A stretch of 64,000 bases of DNA from Streptomyces sp. NBC_00425 (GTDB taxonomy: Bacteria; Actinomycetota; Actinomycetes; Streptomycetales; Streptomycetaceae). The DNA lies in the NCBI RefSeq assembly GCF_036030735.1, contig NZ_CP107928.1, positions 1,364,001 to 1,428,000 of the forward strand. The letters run 5' to 3'. A program made the position numbers and the translations under genes. The notes under the pieces were generated by a model that ran no database searches, was not told the DNA's origin, and was given only the letters and a program-made list of their open reading frames with translations. This document shows, one piece after another, positions 43,470 through 51,638 of this stretch (within the stretch, counting starts at the first letter, position 1; the number at the start of each line of letters is the position of its first letter).

Positions 43470-43506
43470 ATTAGACCACGAATCCAGCACTTGGACCAGT
43501 CGTCCA
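43470..43506 (-). promoter_or_regulatory. YheO-type regulator promoter with dyad
   Basis: On the minus strand TCTAAT (43475-43470) is a good -10 with six bases to the ATG. TGGAC and GTCCA flank a five-base centre at 43492-43506, covering the -35 region, which itself is not consensus. This fits control by an activator or repressor, perhaps the gene's own product. Confidence 0.5.
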
Positions 43507-43645
43507 GTCAGTCCGGGACGGCGGGAGGGGGCAGCCCCCTTCCGGGGACCGTCGACCGAGGGGGTGGTGGCGCCAACTGGCCCTTCCCTAGGATGTGTTG
43601 TCGGCCGCGCCGGTCCACGGCACGGCGGGGATCCTGGGGGAAGAG

Positions 43646-44464
43646 ATGCAGCCGGGCAAGCAGCTGTCCACGAAGATCGACGAAACGATCCCGACGGCCG
43701 CGCGCATGTACGACCACTATCTGGGCGGCCGGGACAACTACGCGGCCGACCGCTCCGCCTGCGAGGAGTTGGACAAGGTCGTCCCGAGCACGCGTGCCCT
43801 CGCGCTGAACAACCGGCGCTTCCTGCAGCGGGCCGTGCGGACCCTGGCGCAGGAGCACGGGATCCGGCAGTTCCTCGACCACGGCTCCGGTCTGCCCACG
43901 CAGGACAACGTGCACCAGGTCGCCCAGCGCGTCGACCCGAGCGCACGCGTCGTCTACGTCGACAACGACCCCATGGTCCTCGTGCACGGCCGGGCCCTGC
44001 TCGAGCAGGACGAGCGGACCACCGTCATCCACGCCGACCTGCGGGCGACGGAGGCCGTCCTCGACCACGAGGACACCCGGCGGCTGATCGACTTCTCACA
44101 GCCGGTCGCCGTGCTGTTCAACTCGGTCTTCCACTGCATCCCCGACAGCGAGGTCGACGGGCCGCAGGCGGTGGTGCGCCGGGTCAGCGAACGCCTCGCG
44201 CCCGGCAGCTGCCTGGTGATGTGCCAGCTGGTCAGCGAGGACGCCGAGGTCAGGGCGTTCGTCACCGACTTCATGGACAAGGCCACCCAGGGCCACTGGG
44301 GCCGGGTGCGCCAGGAGAAGGACGTGGCCGCGCTCTTCGACGGCCTGGAGATCCTGCACCCCGGACTGGTCGAGGTCTCGGCCTGGCGACCGGACACCGA
44401 GGTGGCGCCCCGTCAGCTCACCCAGGAGTGGATCGAGTTCGGCGGCGTCGGCCGACTTGGCTGA
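43646..44464 (+). CDS. S-adenosyl methyltransferase family protein (DUF574 type)
   Basis: The 272-residue protein matches the actinobacterial SAM-dependent methyltransferases of PF04672: IDETIPTAARMYDHYLGGRDNYAADR at residue 12, FLDHGSGLPTQDNVH (SAM-binding), VVYVDNDPMVLVHG, and HPGLVEVSAWRPD near the end. Many copies occur in each Streptomyces genome, often next to XRE/DUF397 genes as here; the substrates are unknown. GGGGAAG lies before the ATG. A TAGGAT box about 50 bp upstream is a possible -10. Confidence 0.87.
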   Translation: MQPGKQLSTKIDETIPTAARMYDHYLGGRDNYAADRSACEELDKVVPSTRALALNNRRFLQRAVRTLAQEHGIRQFLDHGSGLPTQDNVHQVAQRVDPSARVVYVDNDPMVLVHGRALLEQDERTTVIHADLRATEAVLDHEDTRRLIDFSQPVAVLFNSVFHCIPDSEVDGPQAVVRRVSERLAPGSCLVMCQLVSEDAEVRAFVTDFMDKATQGHWGRVRQEKDVAALFDGLEILHPGLVEVSAWRPDTEVAPRQLTQEWIEFGGVGRLG

Positions 44465-44508
44465 CACACCCCCGGGGCACGCCTGCCCGTCCGGGAGGCC
44501 GCCGCAGG

Positions 44509-45423
44509 TCAGGGATAGCGCTGCCGCGCGGTCGACTCCAGCAGCGCGACGGACTCGCGCGGGTTCAGCGCCTCGTCGGCCAGCCGGTCCAGGGCGACCC
44601 GGTACTCCTCCGTCTCGTCCCGGTCCTCGAGGAAGGTCGCGCTCCTGATCTGCTCCAGATAGACGACGTCGGGCAGGTCGACGCCGGGGAAGCGCAGATA
44701 GGTGACCGGTATGGCGGGCGCCGAGGCATGGGTGACGTCCAGCGGCACCACCTGGACGGTGACATGGGGCAGGGCCGCCAGCTCCATCAGGTGGGCGAGC
44801 TGCTCCCGCATCACCTCTCGGCTGCCCAGCACCCGCAGCAGCACCGACTCGTCGAGGATCGCCCACACCTGCGGGGCGTCCGGTCGCCGCAGCAGTTCGG
44901 TGCGGCGGGTCCGCAGCTCGACCCGGCGCTCCACCTCCCGTGGCGTCGCCGACGGCAGCCCGCGCTCCACGACGGCGCGCGCGTAAGCGGGCGTCTGGAA
45001 CAGACCCGGCACGTACTGGATCTCGAAGGTGCGGATCGCCGTGGCGGCCTCCTGCAGCCCCACCAGCCGGTCGAACCACTCGGGCATCAGCCGCTTGTCG
45101 TACCGCTGCCACCAGCCCGGCTCCCCCGCCTGCCGCAGCAGGCGCAGCAGCACGGAGGCCTCGTGGTCCTCGGTCTCGTACAACGACAGGAGCGCGCGGA
45201 CGTCCGCCTCGACGGGCGGCCTGCGCCCCTTGCCGGCCTCGATGCGCGACAGCTTCGCCGGGCTGAACCCGAGGGAGCGCGCGGCCTGCTCCTGGGAGAG
45301 GCCGGTGTCCTCCCGGATGCCCGCCAGCTGTACGCCGACCAGCATTTTCAGCAAGGTCGGGGCGGGCTCGCCCCGGTTCAGATACGGTTCGAGGCGGGAG
45401 ACGCGAGGCGACTCGACAGACAT
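44509..45423 (-). CDS. XRE family regulator with DUF5753 (Scr1-type)
   Basis: The 304-residue protein has an XRE helix-turn-helix at residues 25-85 (LAGIREDTGLSQEQAARSLGFSPAKLSRIEAGK) and the DUF5753 domain (WFDRLVGLQEAATAIRTFEIQYVPGLFQTPAYA). These Scr1-type regulators pair with a small DUF397 partner and an anti-sigma-like ATPase in Streptomyces developmental control. GGGGAG lies five bases before the ATG. The partner genes are 220 bp upstream, so this set appears complete. Confidence 0.92.
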   Translation of the reverse strand: MSVESPRVSRLEPYLNRGEPAPTLLKMLVGVQLAGIREDTGLSQEQAARSLGFSPAKLSRIEAGKGRRPPVEADVRALLSLYETEDHEASVLLRLLRQAGEPGWWQRYDKRLMPEWFDRLVGLQEAATAIRTFEIQYVPGLFQTPAYARAVVERGLPSATPREVERRVELRTRRTELLRRPDAPQVWAILDESVLLRVLGSREVMREQLAHLMELAALPHVTVQVVPLDVTHASAPAIPVTYLRFPGVDLPDVVYLEQIRSATFLEDRDETEEYRVALDRLADEALNPRESVALLESTARQRYP

Positions 45424-45643
45424 CCTGACTCCCCGTGGACCGGCAGACGACAGACCGAAAGTATCGCATCCGAAGCCCTCCAGCCGCACGGGGGAGGGGA
45501 ATTGAGCCCCTTTCGAGCCCTTCGGAACCGCCGGATTCCCCGGCCGGCCCGTCTCCGGCCGATCGCTTTCCGGCCAGTCCGCCCCGGCCCGGTCGCCCGG
45601 GCCCGTGACCCGCGGGGACTCCCCACCGCCCTTCACGCCGCCT

Positions 45644-45874
45644 TCACGCCAGGTGGTCGAACTCCCCGCCCTTGGCCCCGGCCACGAACGCGGCCACCTC
45701 CGCCGGGGTGTACACGAGCGCGGGCCCGTCGGGATCACGGGAGTTGCGCAGCGCGACACCTCCCCCGTCGAGGGCCGCGACCTCGACACAGTTGCCCTCG
45801 GCGTTGCTGTGGCTGCTCTTGATCCAGCGCACGCCCAGCGAGCTCGCCCGCACTCCGTTCGGCACCGACGGCAT
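45644..45874 (-). CDS. DUF397 protein
   Basis: The 76-residue protein has the DUF397 hallmarks WIKSSHSNAEGNCVEVA and LRNSRDPDGPALVYTPAEVAAFV. These small proteins act with Scr1-type XRE regulators (for example in bld-like sets), modulating their action. GAGGAG precedes the ATG by six bases. An inverted repeat 23 bp upstream of the start is a likely regulator site. Confidence 0.93.
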   Translation of the reverse strand: MPSVPNGVRASSLGVRWIKSSHSNAEGNCVEVAALDGGGVALRNSRDPDGPALVYTPAEVAAFVAGAKGGEFDHLA

Positions 45875-45896
45875 CGCACTCTCCTCACTTGTGCGC

Positions 45897-45916
45897 GCAA
45901 TTTCCCGTGAAATTGC
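45897..45916. promoter_or_regulatory. Inverted repeat operator between DUF397 and ATPase genes
   Basis: GCAATTTC and GAAATTGC are perfect inverted repeats around CCGT. The site is AT-rich and overlaps the -35 element of the ATPase gene, and lies 23 bp upstream of the DUF397 start. It is a candidate site for the XRE regulator. Confidence 0.7.
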
Positions 45917-45942
45917 ACGAGGACATCGTCAGCGTGGATAAT
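45913..45942 (+). promoter_or_regulatory. Promoter of the anti-sigma ATPase gene
   Basis: TTGCAC (45913-45918) and GATAAT (45937-45942) are 18 bp apart. The -35 overlaps the inverted repeat, so the bound regulator would affect this gene directly. Confidence 0.65.
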
Positions 45943-46003
45943 AGCCCTGTCGTCAACCGCTCTTCCGGCGCCCCGTTCTGACGTCACCTCAGGGAGATGC
46001 ACC

Positions 46004-46465
46004 GTGTCATCACCTGCGCAGTTCCGAACTCTTGAGTCCGTCTCCGTCCGCGACTCGCCCAGAACCGCCGTCCTGCACCTCGCGGGCAGCGGCGAGGGAT
46101 TCGCCCGGGCACGCGACTTCACCCATCGCACGCTGGACTGCTGGTCCCTGGGCCACTGCGGCGACGACGCGATCACCGTCGTCACCGAACTGGCCGCCAA
46201 CGCGGTCCTGCACGCGCTCCCCCACGCCGGGACGGACCGGTTCCCCGTGCGGCTCAGACTCACCCTGCGGCGCTCGCACCTGGTGTGCGCCGTCACCGAT
46301 CCGAGCGACGGTCTGCCCGTCTGCCCCCGGTCCACGGACGACCTCCTCGAGCACGGCCGCGGACTGCACATCGTCGAAGCCCTCTCGGAGCACTGGGGAT
46401 GGACCCGCCGCTTCCCCGTGGGCAAGACCGTCTGGGCCATGCTGCCGACCCGTCCCCCTCTCTGA
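46004..46465 (+). CDS. RsbW-like anti-sigma regulatory ATPase (GHKL fold)
   Basis: The 153-residue protein has the GHKL ATPase signatures: N-box TELAANAVLHAL near residue 62, and G-box HGRGLHIVEALS near 120. Streptomyces has many such single-domain kinases/anti-sigma factors beside XRE-DUF397 pairs. The GTG follows AGGGAG by six bases. The hypothetical gene that follows starts 29 bp later and may be co-transcribed. Confidence 0.9.
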   Translation: MSSPAQFRTLESVSVRDSPRTAVLHLAGSGEGFARARDFTHRTLDCWSLGHCGDDAITVVTELAANAVLHALPHAGTDRFPVRLRLTLRRSHLVCAVTDPSDGLPVCPRSTDDLLEHGRGLHIVEALSEHWGWTRRFPVGKTVWAMLPTRPPL

Positions 46466-46494
46466 TCCCCGACGCCCGACCCCTGACTTCTGAC

Positions 46495-46989
46495 ATGACT
46501 GCCACGAAGAGAACCACCCCGCTCGCAGGCCTGGGACACGTGCCGTGGCCCGACATCAAGGACTCCACCGGCTCCGCCGCGGCCATCCCCTCCCTGCTCA
46601 TCACGCTGGCCCGGGGCGAGGCCGACAGCGCCGGCCCGGCACTGGGCCAACTACGTCGACGCATCTGCCAGTTCGGATTCGTCGTCGACCAGGCGACGGC
46701 GGCCACGGTGCCCTTCCTCTGGGAACTCGTCCGGCTCCCCCAGGTCACCTGCCGCGCGGAGATACTGCGTCTGCTCAAGAGCATCGCCGACGCCCGGCAG
46801 TGGGAGACCACCGCCGCCACGTATCCCAAACTGCACCACCACCCCGACGACTACGTGGGGTGGGAGCGCGAGGCCCGGCATGCCGTCCACGCCCAGCGCG
46901 ACGTGCTGCGCCAACTGCAGCGGGAGCCCGAGCCCGACGCCGAGATGGTGCGGGCCACCACTGAACTCGCCGCCACCCTCGACGGCTGA
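46495..46989 (+). CDS. Hypothetical protein, alpha-helical (164 aa)
   Basis: I do not recognise a family. The translation starts MTATKRTTPLAGLGHV and is almost entirely helical, with a repeated pattern (VVDQATAATVPFLWELVRLPQVTCRAEILRLLKSIADA) that recalls HEAT repeats. No signal peptide or membrane helix. No ribosome site before the ATG; the start may depend on coupling to the ATPase gene 29 bp upstream. Confidence 0.7.
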   Translation: MTATKRTTPLAGLGHVPWPDIKDSTGSAAAIPSLLITLARGEADSAGPALGQLRRRICQFGFVVDQATAATVPFLWELVRLPQVTCRAEILRLLKSIADARQWETTAATYPKLHHHPDDYVGWEREARHAVHAQRDVLRQLQREPEPDAEMVRATTELAATLDG

Positions 46990-47080
46990 GGGCCCTGGAG
47001 CCGCCGGGGGCATGGCGCGGCGGGCGCCCGTCCGCTGTCCCCGCTGCGCGCCCGCGCACCCGACCGCTAGGTTGGGCCGC

Positions 47081-48046
47081 ATGAGCAACCTTGACCGCTC
47101 GCCCGTGCCGAGCGTGTGCGGCGGCCGCGGCTTCGTCGTCGCCGAGCCCGTCCGCGAGCTGCTGAGCCCCCGCCGTGTCCAGCTCGGCGGATCGACGGAG
47201 GTACGGCGGCTGCTGCCGAACCTGGGCCGGCGCATGATCGGCGCCTGGGCCTTCGTCGACCACTACGGCCCCGACGACATCGCCGACGAACCCGGCATGC
47301 AGGTCCCGCCGCACCCGCACATGGGTCTGCAGACCGTCAGCTGGCTGCACGAGGGCGAGGTGCTGCACCGCGACTCCACGGGCAGCCTCCAGACGGTCCG
47401 GCCCCGGGAACTCGGGCTGATGACCTCGGGGCGCGCCATCAGCCACTCCGAGGAGAGCCCGCGCTCACACGCCCGGTATCTGCACGGCGCCCAGCTGTGG
47501 GTGGCGCTGCCGGACGCGCACCGGCACACCGACCCCCACTTCGAGCACCACCCCGACCTGCCCGTCGTCACGGCCCCCGGCCTCCACGCCACCGTGCTCC
47601 TCGGCGACCTCGACGGCGCCCTCTCACCCGGCACGGCGTACACCCCCCTCGTGGGCGCCGACCTCACGCTCGCCCACGGCGCGGACGTACGGCTGCCGCT
47701 CGACCCCGACTTCGAGTACGGCGTGCTGTCGATGTCCGGCGAGGTCCACGTGGACGGCGTCCCGCTGCTCCCCGGTTCCCTGCTCTACCTCGGCTGCGGC
47801 CGCACCGAACTGCCGCTGCGCGCGGAGTCCGACGCCGGTCTGATGCTCCTCGGCGGCGAGCCGTTCGAGGAGGAGCTGGTCATGTGGTGGAACTTCGTCG
47901 GCCGGTCCCAGGAGGAGATCGTGCAGGCTCGCGAGGACTGGATGAAGGGCACCCGTTTCGGCGAGGTGAAGGGCTACGACGGAGGTCCGCTGCCCGCCCC
48001 GGAGCTGCCGCCGGTGCCGCTGAAACCACGCGGAAGAGTGCGCTGA
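47081..48046 (+). CDS. Pirin family protein
   Basis: The 321-residue double-cupin protein has the pirin metal motif PPHPHMGLQTVSWLHEGEVLHRDS (His near residues 71-73 and 115, Glu 117 region), GAQLWVALPDAHRH and a C-terminal pirin domain with MWWNFVGRS. Pirins bind iron, and some have quercetinase activity or act as redox-sensitive regulators. There is no ribosome site; TAGGTT ends seven bases before the ATG, so the message is likely leaderless. Confidence 0.9.
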   Translation: MSNLDRSPVPSVCGGRGFVVAEPVRELLSPRRVQLGGSTEVRRLLPNLGRRMIGAWAFVDHYGPDDIADEPGMQVPPHPHMGLQTVSWLHEGEVLHRDSTGSLQTVRPRELGLMTSGRAISHSEESPRSHARYLHGAQLWVALPDAHRHTDPHFEHHPDLPVVTAPGLHATVLLGDLDGALSPGTAYTPLVGADLTLAHGADVRLPLDPDFEYGVLSMSGEVHVDGVPLLPGSLLYLGCGRTELPLRAESDAGLMLLGGEPFEEELVMWWNFVGRSQEEIVQAREDWMKGTRFGEVKGYDGGPLPAPELPPVPLKPRGRVR

Positions 48047-48068
48047 CCCGTCTGCTTGAGGCGGCTGG

Positions 48069-48235
48069 CCAGAGCTCCCCTCGATTGCAGAGTGCGGGTG
48101 TCTGTGAGCAGCTCTGGTCGGACGAGCGCTGACCCCTTGCTGACTTTACCGACGAGCCATCAGAAACTCCTTGGGTCTGGCGTCACTACGGGCCAACCTC
48201 CGTCGCCCCCGCCGAACGGCTCGGGCAGGGCGGGG
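48069..48235. other. Gap between pirin and stress-protein genes with two inverted repeats
   Basis: CCAGAGCT (48069-48076) is inverted at 48110-48117 over a 33-base interval, and CCCCGCC (48207-48213) pairs with GGCGGGG (48229-48235) around 15 bases. The second could end the minus-strand stress-protein transcript. No open frame in this 255-bp gap looks real. Confidence 0.4.
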
Positions 48236-48301
48236 AAACCGGGCAGCCGCTCCATCATGCGGGCCACTGATGGACCCGGACGGCGCCGTATCCTCCGCTC
48301 G

Positions 48302-49216
48302 TCAGGCGTGGGGCACGACCGCGACCGGTGCGGAGGCGTGCTGGAGCACGGCATGAGTCACCGGGCCGATGCGGCTGCCGATGGAGGCCTGGCGCTTGCC
48401 CCGTCCGACGACGACGAGCGCCGCGTCCCGTGAAGCGTGCACGAGATGACGGCCGGCACCGCCGATGACGGCTTGCGCTGTCACCTCCACGCCGGGGAAC
48501 TTGTCCTTCCAGAGCCGCAGGAGATCAGTCAGTCCGACCTGTGCCTCCTCCGCCAATTCGGCGTTGAGGCCCGAGTCCAGCACGGCACCGTAGCCGTAGA
48601 CGGCCGCCGGATTCCAGCCGTGGATCACTCGCAGACCGGCGGCTCGACGCCGGGCGGCCTCGAACGCGAACTCGATGACAACGTCGGCCGGGTCCTCGAC
48701 GTCCAGCCCGAGAACCACGTCGCGGTACGGAGTGTTCGTCGCCCGCGCACCTGCGGCATCCGGCAGACGCTCATCCTCCGCATGCCCACCGGCTCGCACG
48801 AGAACGACGGGGTGCTCGGTACGCGCCACCACGGCCAGCCCGACAGAACCGACCAGGAACCCGGCCACTGCGCCAAGCCTTCTGGATCCCAGGACCAGCA
48901 ATCCGGCTTCCTCGGTGGCTGCCAGAAGGGCAGGAACAGCCCCCGTCTCCACCTGTTCGGTCGTGACCCGGAGGCCAGGGTGGAGCTCCGTGACCCGAGA
49001 CCTCGCCTCGCGCAGCAGGTCGGCGGCCCACTCTCGCTGAGCGTCGATCACGACCGACGCAGGATCTCCCACGAAAGACAGGTACGTCGAGCGCAGCGGT
49101 TCTCCTGCATGAAGAAGATGCAGGGGCACCTCTCGTTGTGCCGCTTCGCGAGCGGCCCAGTCTGCGGCTGCGAGGCTTTCGGGCGAGCCGTCGAGACCGA
49201 CGGTGATGGCGGACAT
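48302..49216 (-). CDS. Universal stress protein with two Usp domains
   Basis: The 304-residue protein has two Usp folds: residues 1-145 (ITVGLDGSPESLAAADWA, then GLLVLGSRRLGAVAGFLVGSVG with the ATP motif G-2x-G-9x-G-S) and 160-304 (DVVLGLDVEDPADVVIEFA, then VVVGRGKRQASIGSRIGPVTHAVL). Such two-domain proteins are members of the DevR(DosR)/OsdR dormancy regulons of actinobacteria. GAAGGAGG lies seven bases before the ATG. A GGGnC-N4-GnCCC dyad is 60 bp upstream of the start. Confidence 0.93.
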   Translation of the reverse strand: MSAITVGLDGSPESLAAADWAAREAAQREVPLHLLHAGEPLRSTYLSFVGDPASVVIDAQREWAADLLREARSRVTELHPGLRVTTEQVETGAVPALLAATEEAGLLVLGSRRLGAVAGFLVGSVGLAVVARTEHPVVLVRAGGHAEDERLPDAAGARATNTPYRDVVLGLDVEDPADVVIEFAFEAARRRAAGLRVIHGWNPAAVYGYGAVLDSGLNAELAEEAQVGLTDLLRLWKDKFPGVEVTAQAVIGGAGRHLVHASRDAALVVVGRGKRQASIGSRIGPVTHAVLQHASAPVAVVPHA

Positions 49217-49691
49217 GTGCGGACCTCCTTCAGAGATGCCCCGTCAGTCTTCCGAACTGGCCCGGGCGGCAGCAGGGGCCTGAGGTCCCCGTCAGGGGCC
49301 CGACCGGCCCCCACCACCGTGCTGGTGGTGGACGACGACGGACGCTCAGGGGGCGTGGTCTGCGGGGCGGGCCCGTCGTCCAAGGAGGCCGTGCTACTGG
49401 ACTTGGCCGGTCTGCCGCCGGTCTCCCCTGACCGGGTCGTTCGGCCCTGGCGACCGAGGGACCCGCATGATGTGCTGAAGGTGGTGGGAAGGGCGCCCGA
49501 GGGAGACGCGAGAAACGGCCGGAAACGGTCGCGCACCGCGTCATCAGGTCGGCGAGGAGCGGGCGGCGTCCTTCCCTCCCCGCCACGCCGTGCCGCTGTG
49601 AGGCGCCCCGCGATGTGGCTCCGGGACCGGACGGCGCTGACGCACGGACCTGAGCGCTCGGTCACGAACCACCGGGTCCGCCTTGCCCGTC
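49217..49691. other. 475-bp region without a gene between stress-protein and kinase genes
   Basis: No open frame with a recognisable protein is seen on either strand. It contains the control dyads of the stress-protein gene near 49276-49310, a CCACCACC/GGTGGTGG hairpin at about 49311-49331, and one short plus-strand stretch reading TTVLVVDDDG that resembles the start of a receiver domain but continues into nothing recognisable. A lost response regulator is possible but unproven. Confidence 0.4.
49276..49310. promoter_or_regulatory. DevR/OsdR-like dyads upstream of the universal stress gene
   Basis: GGGCC-TGAG-GTCCC (49276-49289) fits GGGnC-N4-GnCCC. A second, imperfect dyad (GGGCC and GGCCC, five-base centre, 49296-49310) is centred 20-21 bp away. 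Confidence 0.55.
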
Positions 49692-51458
<1,767 letters not shown>

Positions 51459-51530
51459 TCATGTGCCACGTTAGTGCTCGGCCGCAGCGCGCGGTAGCGC
51501 ATGGGGCCGAGTGCACGGTGTTTCCCGCCT

Positions 51531-51565
51531 GGGCCGACCGGCCCCGCGGAGGGGACCGACAGCCC
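51531..51565. promoter_or_regulatory. Tandem DevR/OsdR-like dyads upstream of ppdK
   Basis: GGGCC-GACC-GGCCC (51531-51544, perfect) and GGGAC-CGAC-AGCCC (51552-51565, one half imperfect) have centres exactly 21 bp apart, two helical turns, and end 73 bp before the ppdK start. Confidence 0.6.
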
Positions 51566-51638
51566 CTGCCCCTCTCGTTCCTGCAGTCCGACGCTGGAGC
51601 TGTGTCCAGCCCGCAGACCGACGGAGGAGACCGGCGCC

